Shown piece after piece: positions 1 through 9,733 of a stretch of 64,000 bases of DNA. Each line of letters starts with the position of its first letter. The first letter of the stretch is position 1. The notes beneath the pieces are model-generated. The model searched no databases. It saw nothing but the letters and a program-made list of their open reading frames with translations, and was not told the origin of the DNA. Source of the stretch: an uncultured Paracoccaceae bacterium. Its GTDB lineage: Bacteria; Pseudomonadota; Alphaproteobacteria; Rhodobacterales; Rhodobacteraceae. The translations under genes and the position numbers were made by a program. The stretch is taken from assembly GCA_951812615.1 (NCBI GenBank), contig CATOSU010000004.1, positions 62,001 to 126,000 of the forward strand, read 5' to 3'.

Positions 1-34
1 GGGATTGCGCCCCTCTTCCCGAACGGATCCAACC

Positions 35-1243
35 ATGACCTTGCCCCAGACCTCCCGACCGCTCGATGTCATCGTCATCGGCTCCGGTATCGCCGGTATG
101 AGCACCGCCATCGCGCTCACCCTGTCCGGCCACCGCGTCCGCGTTTTCGAACGGGTCAGACAGCTGACCGAGGTCGGCGCCGGGCTTCAGGTCAGCGCCA
201 ATGCCGGCCATGTCTACAACGCACTGGGCATGGGTGAGGCGCTGATCGCCCGTTCGGTGCCGCCGGATCGATGGGTGGTCCGGTTGGGCACGACCGGCGA
301 GGTCCTGACCGCCTTCGATCTCGGCCGTCCGCATCTGGAACAGCACGGCTTCCCCTGCTGCAACATCCACCGCGCCGACCTGCTGGATATTCTGCTGGAC
401 CGGCTGCACGCGGTTGCACCCGGTGCCCTGCATCTGGGCGCCGAGGCCACGGGCTATGCCGAAACCGGCAACAATGTCACCGTCGATCTCGCGGATGGCC
501 GGCAGATCAGCGGCGATCTTCTGGTGGCCGCCGACGGTGTCCGCTCGCCGATCCGGTCGCAGATCCTCGGTCCCGACCGGGCCGAGTTTTCCGGCAACGT
601 CGCGTGGCGTTCGGTCATCCCTGCCGACCGCCTGCCGGCGGATTTCATGCCGCCTGACCACGTGGCCTGGGTCGGCCCGGGCCGCCATTTCGTCATGTAC
701 TGGCTGCGCAACCGGACGCTCCTGAACGTTGTCGGCGTGGTCGAGGGCAGCACGGATGTCGAAGAAAGCTGGACCGTGCGCGCCGACTGGCAGACATTCA
801 AGTCCGACTTTGCCGGGTGGCATCCCGACATTCAGGCCGCAATCAATGCCTCGGACCGCGAAAACTGCTTTCGCTGGTCGCTGAATATCCGCGAACCGGT
901 CTTCAACTGGCGTTCGGAGCGGGCGGTGGTGATCGGCGATGCTGCGCATCCCATGTTGCCCTATCTCGCCCAGGGCGCAGCGGCCGCCGTCGAAGACGCG
1001 GCCATCCTGACGCGGGTTCTGGCCGGAGATGCCGCGGTGCCCGCCGCGCTTGAGCGGTTCCAGCGCATTCGCGCGCCGCGGGCCGCCCGGGTCGTGGAAA
1101 GCGCCAACCGTTTGCGCCGGATCAACCACATGAGCGACGAGGCCGAGCTGAGGAAGCTGATAGATGCCAGCGCCGATCTCTTTGCTGAACGCGACACCTG
1201 GCTCTATTGCTACAATCCGATCACCGCACCGCTGGATCCCTGA
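35..1243 (+). CDS. FAD-dependent aromatic-ring monooxygenase (salicylate hydroxylase family)
   Basis: A 402-residue class A flavoprotein monooxygenase, the type that uses NAD(P)H and O2 to hydroxylate a small aromatic acid in the cytoplasm. Seen: the N-terminal dinucleotide-binding motif GSGIAGMSTAIAL followed by the acidic ERVRQL strand, the DG motif in LVAADGVRSPIRSQ near residue 170, and the GD motif in VVIGDAAHPMLPYLAQGAA near residue 300. These are the three FAD/NAD(P)H signatures of the salicylate / 3-hydroxybenzoate 6-hydroxylase group, and the length is normal. The ATG at 35 is preferred over an upstream in-frame TTG at 5. The gene starts at the window edge, so its upstream partners are not visible. 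The exact substrate cannot be read from sequence. Confidence 0.85.
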   Translation: MTLPQTSRPLDVIVIGSGIAGMSTAIALTLSGHRVRVFERVRQLTEVGAGLQVSANAGHVYNALGMGEALIARSVPPDRWVVRLGTTGEVLTAFDLGRPHLEQHGFPCCNIHRADLLDILLDRLHAVAPGALHLGAEATGYAETGNNVTVDLADGRQISGDLLVAADGVRSPIRSQILGPDRAEFSGNVAWRSVIPADRLPADFMPPDHVAWVGPGRHFVMYWLRNRTLLNVVGVVEGSTDVEESWTVRADWQTFKSDFAGWHPDIQAAINASDRENCFRWSLNIREPVFNWRSERAVVIGDAAHPMLPYLAQGAAAAVEDAAILTRVLAGDAAVPAALERFQRIRAPRAARVVESANRLRRINHMSDEAELRKLIDASADLFAERDTWLYCYNPITAPLDP

Positions 1244-1256
1244 CACGTTCCGGGCC

Positions 1257-1940
1257 TCAGGCACAGATCCCGTTCAGTTCCGCGCCCTTCCACGGCATCC
1301 ACACGTCGCTTTCACGCCCCCGCTTCGGCAGATCGCTGACCGGCATCACTGCCGCCAGCATATCATGCAGCCTCTGCGTCCGGGCCGCCTGCGGCGCCAG
1401 CGCCCGGCAGCACACATATTCCTCCACAATGCCGCCCTGCTGCTCATAGCCGAAACTCAGGAAATCGGGCGTGCCGTTAATGTCGAACAGGTAGGGGTCT
1501 TCACTCGCCGAATGCTCGGCCGCCGCCTTCAGCGGATGATACCCGGTCAGTTTCCGGTTCTGCCACTGCCAGACATGGGTGGCCTCATGCGCCAGCAGCA
1601 TCGCACCCACCAGATGCAGCCGGTCGGGATAGTCCGGCACGTAGTCCTCCACGTACCAGTCCTTGGCGAAAAAGATACGGTTGAACACCGTGACCGCGGC
1701 CGGGCTGACGGTGACAACCTCGCGCCTGACCGGCGGCAGGATGCGTTCTCGGCAGGTGACCCGCGGGCGCGGCTTACGCTCGAAGGTAACCTCTCCCACC
1801 AGCGCACCGTCGACCATGCGCATCCGGCTCTGGTTCAGACTGTCGCCATGCAGTTTCGACAGAAAAACGGATTCGGTCTCAGTGAGCTTCCGCCCACAGC
1901 CGGAAATCAGCAACAGGATCAGCAAGAACCGCATCAACAT
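1257..1940 (-). CDS. Putative zinc-metalloprotease-like lipoprotein (HEATH motif)
   Basis: A 227-residue protein that starts with a hydrophobic segment ending in the lipobox LLISGC, so it is predicted to be a lipoprotein. Near residue 120 it has LLAHEATHVWQWQ, which fits the HExxH zinc-binding signature (H-E-A-T-H) of gluzincin-like peptidases. This resembles the DUF4157-type family of small metallopeptidase-like proteins, often inactive or uncharacterised. A second in-frame Met lies two codons downstream of the first. Convergent with the monooxygenase (13 bp between stops). The metal-binding inference rests on the motif alone; no substrate can be proposed. Confidence 0.6.
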   Translation of the reverse strand: MLMRFLLILLLISGCGRKLTETESVFLSKLHGDSLNQSRMRMVDGALVGEVTFERKPRPRVTCRERILPPVRREVVTVSPAAVTVFNRIFFAKDWYVEDYVPDYPDRLHLVGAMLLAHEATHVWQWQNRKLTGYHPLKAAAEHSASEDPYLFDINGTPDFLSFGYEQQGGIVEEYVCCRALAPQAARTQRLHDMLAAVMPVSDLPKRGRESDVWMPWKGAELNGICA

Positions 1941-2071
1941 GGCCGCGACGTTAGCCGCGTCATCCCGGTTTGCACAGGGCGTGTCGTCCGAAAATGCCTC
2001 AAGATCGCGTCAGCCCCGCGCCCGGTTGGTTTTCCCGGCGAAGAGCGCCCGCAAGGGAGCGATGAGCCTCC

Positions 2072-2734
2072 TCAGACGCTCATCGCCAGAACCCGGCTGA
2101 TCTCGGTCAGCGACCGCCCCGATTGCTGCATCCACGTGTTGAACGCCCCCTGAACCGCCTTCATCGCCGATTTCGAGGTCGTCGGCTTGTCGATCACGCC
2201 CTCGGCGATCAGCCGGGCGGTCACGTCGCGTGACAGGATGAAACTGTCGCGCCCCGAAAACCGCATCGCATATTGCGCCGTCGTCCCGCCCAGCCGCGAT
2301 CCCCGGCTTTTCAGCAGCGCCAGCAGTCCGATGTAATCCTCCGACGGCCAGCCGCCCAGAACCTTGCCCGCGCCGCCTTTGTCGCGCAGTTCCATAAGGA
2401 AGACGGCATTGTCCCGCACCGCCGCGATCTTGGTGCCGTTGCGCACGATCCGCGTGTCCTGCAGCAGCGCATCGAATTTCTCGTCATCCATGAACGCGCA
2501 GCGGCCCACGTCGAACCCGTCAAAGGCGGTTTCGAACCCGTCCCACTTGTTCTCGATGACCTTCCAGTTGAACCCGGCCTGAAAGATGCATTTTGTCAGC
2601 GTCGACAACCACCGGTCCTCCGGTATCCGTGCCAATTCGGCAGCGGAGGTCGGTCGGCTCAGCTTGTCGTTCAGGTCGTCGACCCCGCCATGCCGGCCGG
2701 CGGCGATGTCAAACAATTCGTCGAAATGCAGCAT
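2072..2734 (-). CDS. tag: DNA-3-methyladenine glycosylase I family protein (Tag)
   Basis: A 220-residue member of the Tag family (methyladenine glycosylase), which removes 3-methyladenine from alkylated DNA as the first step of base excision repair. Seen: the family-like block CIFQAGFNWKVIENKW near residue 50 followed by WDGFETAFDGFD, and the C-terminal stretch with LSRDVTARLIAEGVIDKPTT. Some Rhodobacterales Tag-like proteins differ from the E. coli enzyme in their zinc-binding residues, so activity is inferred from the family. The ATG is followed by MLHFDELFDIAAGRHGG, a common beginning for this alphaproteobacterial subgroup. It sits alone between short minus-strand genes. Confidence 0.8.
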   Translation of the reverse strand: MLHFDELFDIAAGRHGGVDDLNDKLSRPTSAAELARIPEDRWLSTLTKCIFQAGFNWKVIENKWDGFETAFDGFDVGRCAFMDDEKFDALLQDTRIVRNGTKIAAVRDNAVFLMELRDKGGAGKVLGGWPSEDYIGLLALLKSRGSRLGGTTAQYAMRFSGRDSFILSRDVTARLIAEGVIDKPTTSKSAMKAVQGAFNTWMQQSGRSLTEISRVLAMSV

Positions 2735-2817
2735 GGTCTCTTTCCTCCGGGCACAGAGTTTCCGATTTGTTCCTCACCGGCTACGGGGTGCAAGCCACAA
2801 AAACGAGACACCCTGTC

Positions 2818-3222
2818 TCACGGCGCAAAAAACGTGGCTGTCGCGGTCGCCACCGCCTTGCCGCTGTCTTCCTCGGTCATCGTGGCCTTTGCAAAAATCA
2901 GTGCACGCCCGGCCCGAACCACTTCGGCCCGGCACAAAATGGCAGTACCCGTGCCCGGGCGCAGGAACTGCGTGTCAAGATTGGTTGTCGCCAGCGGCAC
3001 GAATTCATCCTTATGCGCGATGCCCGCCAGAACCATCGACGTATCCGCCAACGCCGCCAGCGCCTGCCCGGACACGATGCCGCCAACCCGCGCCAGATCC
3101 GGTGTCAGGGGCATCCGCACCAGCACATGATTGCTGTCGGCAGCCACAACCTCGGGGTTGAGCGCCAGAACCCAATTCGCGAAATTGTCTGCAAGAAGTT
3201 TCTGCAGGTCATCGGTTGTCAT
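2818..3222 (-). CDS. PaaI-type hotdog-fold acyl-CoA thioesterase
   Basis: A 134-residue hotdog-fold protein of the PaaI/YdiI thioesterase family, which hydrolyses acyl- or aryl-CoA thioesters. Seen: GGIVSGQALAALADTSMVLA near residues 47-66, which is the helix segment that packs in the hotdog core and carries the catalytic acid (D), then LDTQFLRPGTGTAILCRAEVVRAGR, typical for the second half of the domain. Size matches the family. Substrate is unknown. The gene stands alone, 83 bp upstream of the tag start on the same strand. Confidence 0.75.
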   Translation of the reverse strand: MTTDDLQKLLADNFANWVLALNPEVVAADSNHVLVRMPLTPDLARVGGIVSGQALAALADTSMVLAGIAHKDEFVPLATTNLDTQFLRPGTGTAILCRAEVVRAGRALIFAKATMTEEDSGKAVATATATFFAP

Positions 3223-3323
3223 GGCGCGCTCCTGTCCGGTCGCGGCAGCCTAGTCACGTGCTGCCGGACGGGCAACCGTCACCTGCACGGAAACACCCCG
3301 CGCGGAACAAAGCTCAGCCAGCT

Positions 3324-3899
3324 TTAATCCGCAAACGGGTCCTTCTTGCCCGACGCAAACGGATCGTCCTGGGACGATTTCGCCGCGTTATAGGATTTCT
3401 GGCACGACACCACCTCTTCAAACGCGCGGCGCGATCCCTTCAGCGTGAACCGGCCCAGCAGGCTGCCTTGATAGGTCCACTCCATGAAGGTCTTGCGCTG
3501 GAACTCCTCGACGAAGAGCGCCGCCTTGTCCGAACCTGCGTCGATCAGAATGTGCAGTCCCGGGTACCCGTCAATCGACAGCCCGGTCATTGACACCGTC
3601 CACGGTGATTCACGTCCGAACTGCACGCTGACGTCATAGTTTTGGCCGGCTTCCAGCGACGACCACCGCTGATCCAGCAGGGTCAGGTCCAGCGACAGCT
3701 GGTTGTCCGTCGTGTCGAACCCGATGAAAAACGCGGTGTCCTGTTCAAATATCGCAAAGGCCTGACAGCCCTCGGCGCCGGGATAGAATGACACGTCCCA
3801 GCCGCTGACCGTTTTCCAGTGGACCGTGTCCGCCCGCACCGGAAATACCGTCGCCAGCGCCAGAACCGCCGCGCCGCACCCCATCAGGAATGTCCGCAT
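3324..3899 (-). CDS. Exported protein of unknown function
   Basis: A 191-residue secreted protein. The ATG at 3899 is chosen because a G-rich Shine-Dalgarno stretch precedes it and the following residues form a signal peptide (MRTFLMGCGAAVLALATVFPVRADT, cleavage after VRA). A longer reading frame upstream adds no such signal. Mature residues contain two Cys and end in DDPFASGKKDPFAD, a small repeat of DPFA. No family is recognised; the mature part looks beta-rich, and the role is unknown. It is probably periplasmic. Confidence 0.6.
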   Translation of the reverse strand: MRTFLMGCGAAVLALATVFPVRADTVHWKTVSGWDVSFYPGAEGCQAFAIFEQDTAFFIGFDTTDNQLSLDLTLLDQRWSSLEAGQNYDVSVQFGRESPWTVSMTGLSIDGYPGLHILIDAGSDKAALFVEEFQRKTFMEWTYQGSLLGRFTLKGSRRAFEEVVSCQKSYNAAKSSQDDPFASGKKDPFAD

Positions 3900-4156
3900 G
3901 ATGTCCCCCCCTGAACCATATTGCGGTAAATTATATCCCGTTCCGCGTTTCTGCCAAGCAAACCCGGCAAATTGATTCGTTCCGCCGCCCGGCTGTATCG
4001 GTTCCGGAACCAGTCTCCGGCCCGGCCTCGCATTATCGCGACGAGCGCGACAATTTTGCGTCAATGTCCGGCGCATTTCCGGTTAAGCCAATGAAATGCC
4101 CGGTCTTCCTCTATGGTTAACCGGACTGTTCCTTCTGCCCATGACGAGGTCAAACC

Positions 4157-4321
4157 ATGGTACGGAAATTTGCGATTCTGGTCGTTCTGCTGGGGCTCGG
4201 TGCCTGCAGCGTCAACGCGGGCCTGTCATCTGAACAGCAGGCGATCAAGGCCAACTGTGTGGCCGGTGACTTCAACGCCTGTTCCGATCTGGGACACCAG
4301 ATGGCCGCCGCTCGCGGTTAA
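4157..4321 (+). CDS. Small lipoprotein (54 residues)
   Basis: A short gene: ATG at 4157, stop TAA at 4319-4321, 54 residues. The product starts MVRKFAILVVLLGLGACS, a good lipoprotein signal with lipobox GLGAC (Cys at residue 17), and the mature part has two more Cys in NCVAGDFNACSDLGHQM. AGGT lies 8 bp before the ATG. Its stop codon overlaps the stop codon of the convergent gene on the other strand (shared TTA/TAA at 4318-4321). Function unknown; the signal peptide, codon use and lipobox make it more than a random frame. Confidence 0.6.
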   Translation: MVRKFAILVVLLGLGACSVNAGLSSEQQAIKANCVAGDFNACSDLGHQMAAARG

Positions 4322-4740
4322 CCGCCCTTTGGTCCCGACGCGGCCTTCAACAGCCGGTCGGCCTTCTTGCGCACCAGCACCGACCGCAGGTCGTGCATCG
4401 CCAGCAGCAGCCGGTCGGTGACATCCTCCAGTTGATCGTCGCTGGCCCGCGACTGAACCCAGTGCGTCGTCGTGTTCAGGTAATCCACGGCGCGGTGAAT
4501 ATCGTCGATATCGCGCCGCGCCAGCAGGTCGGTGCGCGCCGCCATCCAGTCGTGGATTTCCTGCAGGTCGCGATCCGACAGTTCGCGCTGGCCATGTGGC
4601 TTGATCTCGCCGTTGCGGATGTTCACGACCGCGATCTGATCCATCTCGATCCGCCGCTGCCGGTTTTCCGTGTCCACGCGAAACACGAATGCGCCGTTGT
4701 CGCGCATGCGGAAGTAATATTCGGGTAACTCGGTTGTCAT
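4318..4740 (-). CDS. Conserved hypothetical protein, possibly co-transcribed with aatA
   Basis: A 140-residue soluble protein with no signal peptide or membrane segment. The N-terminal part (YYFRMRDNGAFVFRVDTENRQRRIEMDQIAVVNIRNGEIKPHG) looks like a small beta domain, and the remainder is helical and charged. The start lies 9 bp downstream of the aspartate aminotransferase stop on the same strand, so the two are probably co-transcribed. The 3' end overlaps the convergent small lipoprotein gene. I do not recognise the family; a conserved Rhodobacterales hypothetical is the best description. Confidence 0.6.
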   Translation of the reverse strand: MTTELPEYYFRMRDNGAFVFRVDTENRQRRIEMDQIAVVNIRNGEIKPHGQRELSDRDLQEIHDWMAARTDLLARRDIDDIHRAVDYLNTTTHWVQSRASDDQLEDVTDRLLLAMHDLRSVLVRKKADRLLKAASGPKGG

Positions 4741-4749
4741 GCGCTTTCT

Positions 4750-6690
<1,941 letters not shown>

Positions 6691-6719
6691 GGCGGGTGCC
6701 CGCCCGCGCCCGTGGCGCG

Positions 6720-7088
6720 CTACATTTCCCCGCGCGCCTGACTTTCCGGCACTTGCGTGAATTTGGGCCGCCCCGCGGCAATCCCCCCGCGCACTTCCCC
6801 CCGCACATAGTAGGTCTTGCCCGCCTCGGCCTGAATGGTGATCCTGTCGCCGGAAACCGCCTGCGCCCAGAACGTGTTCGCGCCGGGGTTTACAACCTTC
6901 TGAATGACGGTGCCGCCGGCAAGCTGCCCGACCGGTCCATCGGTATGCTGGATGTTGAAACGAATGGCCCCGCCTGAGAATTTGGACGGCCTGTAAAACA
7001 CCACCAGCGCCTTCCCGCTCGGCGGCGTCATCCCCGCGCTCTGAGCCACCACGCTGCCGGCCTGACCGAACAGGGCCAACCAACCCAC
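6720..7088 (-). CDS. DUF2846-like protein, N-terminus doubtful
   Basis: A 122-residue frame from a GTG at 7088. The body (SGKALVVFYRPSKFSGGAIRFNIQH, then FWAQAVSGDRITIQAEAGKTYYVRGEV) matches the pattern of DUF2846, a family of small periplasmic or outer-membrane-associated lipoproteins with a beta-sandwich domain. Members normally begin with a clear lipoprotein signal. Here the N-terminus (GWLALFGQAGSVVAQSAG) has no basic n-region and no lipobox, and no better start exists before the upstream in-frame stop at 7119. The gene may be 5'-truncated or use an unusual start. It lies 30 bp downstream of the LysR stop. Confidence 0.5.
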   Translation of the reverse strand: MGWLALFGQAGSVVAQSAGMTPPSGKALVVFYRPSKFSGGAIRFNIQHTDGPVGQLAGGTVIQKVVNPGANTFWAQAVSGDRITIQAEAGKTYYVRGEVRGGIAAGRPKFTQVPESQARGEM

Positions 7089-7118
7089 GGTGCCGGTCAG
7101 ACTGTCGAACCACTGCGG

Positions 7119-8024
7119 TCAAGGCCCGGACGGATCCGGTGATGCGGCCGTGACGGTTTCGGCCTGCGACCTGAGCCATTTCAAAAACACCCTGGCCTCG
7201 GGGCGCAGCGGGGCAGGGGCGGTTTCGATGAAATAGACACCGAACAATGGTTCCGAGAACAGTTCCACGACTCTCCCGGCCGCCAGATCCTCGGAAAAGA
7301 AAGCCCGCGCCGTGTAGGTCACGCCGTCGCCTCGCCGGACCGCGGTCATTATCAGGTTTCCGGGCATGTGGTTCACCGTCAGCGGCCGGTCGGGCACAAC
7401 GCCGTGATAGGCAAACCAGTCGGTAACCTCCTTCGTCCCCAACTCCTGCAACCAGGGCAGATCCATCAGCGCGGCACGGTCGCGCAGTTCCAGACCCTCG
7501 ACCAGCGATGGCGCGGCGATGACAATCATGTCGGTGTTCAACACGCTGTCCACATCCGGCTGCGGCTGCCGCCTGTCCTGATAGCGGATGGCCACGTCGG
7601 TCCCGCCGGGTCGCAGTTGTGCGACCTGCGACGTGGGGTTCAGCAACAGTGTGATCTCGGGATGGACCCGCTGAAACGCGGACATGCGCGGCAACAGCCA
7701 CTCTACCGCGAAGGCCGGCGTCATGGTGACCTGAACCGGGCGGCTGGCCGCGTCTTCGGAGATGCGCTCCACGCCCCGGCCGATCACTTCGAACCCATGC
7801 GCCAGTTCCCGCGCCAGCCGGGCGCCCGCATCGGTCAGTTCAACACCGCGTCCCAGTCGCGCCACCAGCGCGATGCCCAGACGCTGTTCCAGCCCCTTCA
7901 CCTGCTGGCTGACGGCGGCCTGCGTGACATTCAGCTGCCGTGCTGCGCGTGTATAGCTGCCCGCATCTGCGAGCGCCGAAAAGGCGCGCAGGCTGTTTAA
8001 CGGCGGCAGATGTATCCAATCCAT
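7119..8024 (-). CDS. LysR-family regulator (GcvA-like)
   Basis: A 301-residue LysR protein. The N-terminal winged HTH is PPLNSLRAFSALADAGSYTRAARQLNVTQAAVSQQVKGLEQRLG, in the style of the GcvA subgroup, followed by a substrate-binding domain (VTMTPAFAVEWLLPRMSAFQRVHPEITLLL and GVTYTARAFFSEDLAAGRV). Size is typical. It is divergent from the GFA gene with a 145-bp AT-rich intergenic region, so by the usual LysR arrangement it probably controls GFA/DUF1059 and itself. The inducer is unknown. Confidence 0.88.
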   Translation of the reverse strand: MDWIHLPPLNSLRAFSALADAGSYTRAARQLNVTQAAVSQQVKGLEQRLGIALVARLGRGVELTDAGARLARELAHGFEVIGRGVERISEDAASRPVQVTMTPAFAVEWLLPRMSAFQRVHPEITLLLNPTSQVAQLRPGGTDVAIRYQDRRQPQPDVDSVLNTDMIVIAAPSLVEGLELRDRAALMDLPWLQELGTKEVTDWFAYHGVVPDRPLTVNHMPGNLIMTAVRRGDGVTYTARAFFSEDLAAGRVVELFSEPLFGVYFIETAPAPLRPEARVFLKWLRSQAETVTAASPDPSGP

Positions 8025-8169
8025 ACTTTAGAAAAACTATTGATACTGATTGAGATTTGAATCGCATGGTGCGGTCGGATTGGCAATACTAATGTAACAT
8101 ACATTCGGAAATTGAGTGAAACCACATTCACCCGACCCATCCGAAACCTAAACGGAGCGGTTTGAGCAG

Positions 8170-8580
8170 ATGGAAAAACTAAAAGGTGGGTGCTATTGCG
8201 GGGCGATCCGTTATCAGATCACCGGACCGCCGATCTGGTCCGGACATTGTCACTGCCGGTCGTGCCAGATGGCGCTGGGCGGGGCCTTTGTCACCTGGGC
8301 GAAAGTGGCGGCAAAGGACTTTGCGGTGACCTGCGGCGAAATCAAGAACATCGAAAAGACACCGGGCGTCCGGCGCGGCTTTTGCGGCGCCTGCGGTACG
8401 ACACTGACCTATGCCGCAGCGACCGAGGTGGCTGGGCAGGACTGGAGCGAAGACGCATGGTTTGCGGCCGCAACGCTCGACGACCCGTCGGTAGCAGAGC
8501 CCAAAACCCATGTCTTCGTGTCTCATCAGCAGCCCTGGGTCAGGCTGGCCGACGATCTCCCGACATTTCAGGAATTCTAG
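8170..8580 (+). CDS. GFA-family (CENP-V/Mss4-fold) zinc protein
   Basis: A 136-residue protein of the glutathione-dependent formaldehyde-activating (GFA) family. The zinc-binding cysteines are all present: C8 and C10 (GGCYCGAIRY), C27, C29 and C32 (GHCHCRSCQ), and C72/C75 (FCGACGTTL). In the characterised Gfa the protein promotes S-hydroxymethylglutathione formation, but most homologues are uncharacterised, so formaldehyde activity should not be assumed. It is followed by DUF1059 with 33 bp between and is divergent from the LysR gene, the probable regulator. Confidence 0.8.
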   Translation: MEKLKGGCYCGAIRYQITGPPIWSGHCHCRSCQMALGGAFVTWAKVAAKDFAVTCGEIKNIEKTPGVRRGFCGACGTTLTYAAATEVAGQDWSEDAWFAAATLDDPSVAEPKTHVFVSHQQPWVRLADDLPTFQEF

Positions 8581-8613
8581 GCCACTCTGGTCACCACGCA
8601 GCGAAAGGAAAAC

Positions 8614-8811
8614 ATGATGAGCACCGCCTATTCATACGCCTGCAAGGATTGCGAAGGCATGGAATCCTGTCCGGGAAAGGTTGTCGCCGCCACGATCGAC
8701 GAGGTGTGGAAACTGATGGAATTGCATGCGGTTATCGCGCATGGCGAGGATCCTGGCGCGTGGGACGACGAAACGCGCGGCTATCTGAAAACACTGATCC
8801 GGCCCGCCTGA
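8614..8811 (+). CDS. DUF1059 small protein
   Basis: A 65-residue protein of the DUF1059 type: YACKDCEGMESCPGKVVAAT with three Cys near the N-terminus, then EVWKLMELHAVIAHGED. Families like this bind no known ligand but have conserved Cys that could bind metal. AAAGGA precedes the ATG pair at 8614/8617. It is probably co-transcribed with the GFA gene upstream. Function unknown. Confidence 0.7.
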   Translation: MMSTAYSYACKDCEGMESCPGKVVAATIDEVWKLMELHAVIAHGEDPGAWDDETRGYLKTLIRPA

Positions 8812-8845
8812 TCCGGTCCTTCTGCATCCTCCGGTAGCAGGGGCG

Positions 8846-9613
8846 TCAGTCCGCGGTCCAGCCGCCATCGACCATCAGCGCCGAACCGGTGATCAGCGCG
8901 CTGGCATCCGAGGCCAGAAACACCGCCGGGCCCATGATGTCCTCGACCTTTCCGACCCGGTCCAGCTTGATCTTGTCTTCCACCCATCTGCGCCGTTCCG
9001 GATCGTCGAAAGTGGGCCGGGTCAGCGGTGTCAGGATGAATGTCGGGCAGATCGTGTTGACGCGGATGCCGTGTGGCCCCCACTCGATCGCCATTGCCTT
9101 GGTAAACCCCTCGACCGCGTGCTTGGTGGCCGCGTACACCGCCCGCTCAACACCGCCCACATGGGCCATCTGGCTGGAAATGTTGATCAGAGACCCGGGT
9201 TTGCCCGCCCGGATCAGCCCGTCGGCAACAGCTCTCGTCAGGAAATAGGCGCCCCGGATGTTCAGGTCCGAAACCACATCGAAATCCTCTGCCGTGGTGT
9301 CCAGCACCGGACTGTGCCGCGCCGATCCGGCCGAGTTGAGCAGAATGTCGAACGGGCCGGCATTGGCGACGGCCTGCGCCGTTGCTGTAACATCCGACAC
9401 GTCCACCTCCAGCACCTGCGCGGCCCGGTTCTCGGCTCTCATCTGCGCGGCGATCTCGCGCAGCCTGTCCGCCGACCGCGCGGCCAGCGTCACCTCGGCG
9501 CCGTGTTCCGCCAGCGCCGCAGCACAGGCCAGCCCGATACCGGATGACGCGCCGGTCACCAGCGCATGTTTGCCTGACAGGTCGAAACCGGGGCTGCGGG
9601 GCAGTTGCATCAT
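8846..9613 (-). CDS. Short-chain dehydrogenase/reductase
   Basis: A 255-residue SDR. Seen from the ATG at 9613 (GGAGAGAG just upstream): the cofactor motif LVTGASSGIG near residue 20, NSAGSARHS (NAG-type), catalytic Ser in INISSQM and Tyr/Lys in YAATKHA, and the C-terminal ITGSALMVDGGWTAD. A longer frame starting at 9664 has no ribosome-binding site. The gene follows the HpsN-like dehydrogenase on the same strand with a 120-bp gap. In sulfonate (DHPS) catabolism SDR enzymes (HpsO/HpsP) work with HpsN, which is one possible role, but the substrate is not shown by the sequence. Confidence 0.88.
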   Translation of the reverse strand: MMQLPRSPGFDLSGKHALVTGASSGIGLACAAALAEHGAEVTLAARSADRLREIAAQMRAENRAAQVLEVDVSDVTATAQAVANAGPFDILLNSAGSARHSPVLDTTAEDFDVVSDLNIRGAYFLTRAVADGLIRAGKPGSLINISSQMAHVGGVERAVYAATKHAVEGFTKAMAIEWGPHGIRVNTICPTFILTPLTRPTFDDPERRRWVEDKIKLDRVGKVEDIMGPAVFLASDASALITGSALMVDGGWTAD

Positions 9614-9733
9614 CTCTCTCCGATCGTGAAACGCAGGGCACCCGGTCCATGCGGGCCGGCACATCTATACCCGCCCCGCGGCGGGCGTCCAGCGGGTCTG
9701 CCACCCGGTGCTGCCCGGTTCGGGCTGCGCCCC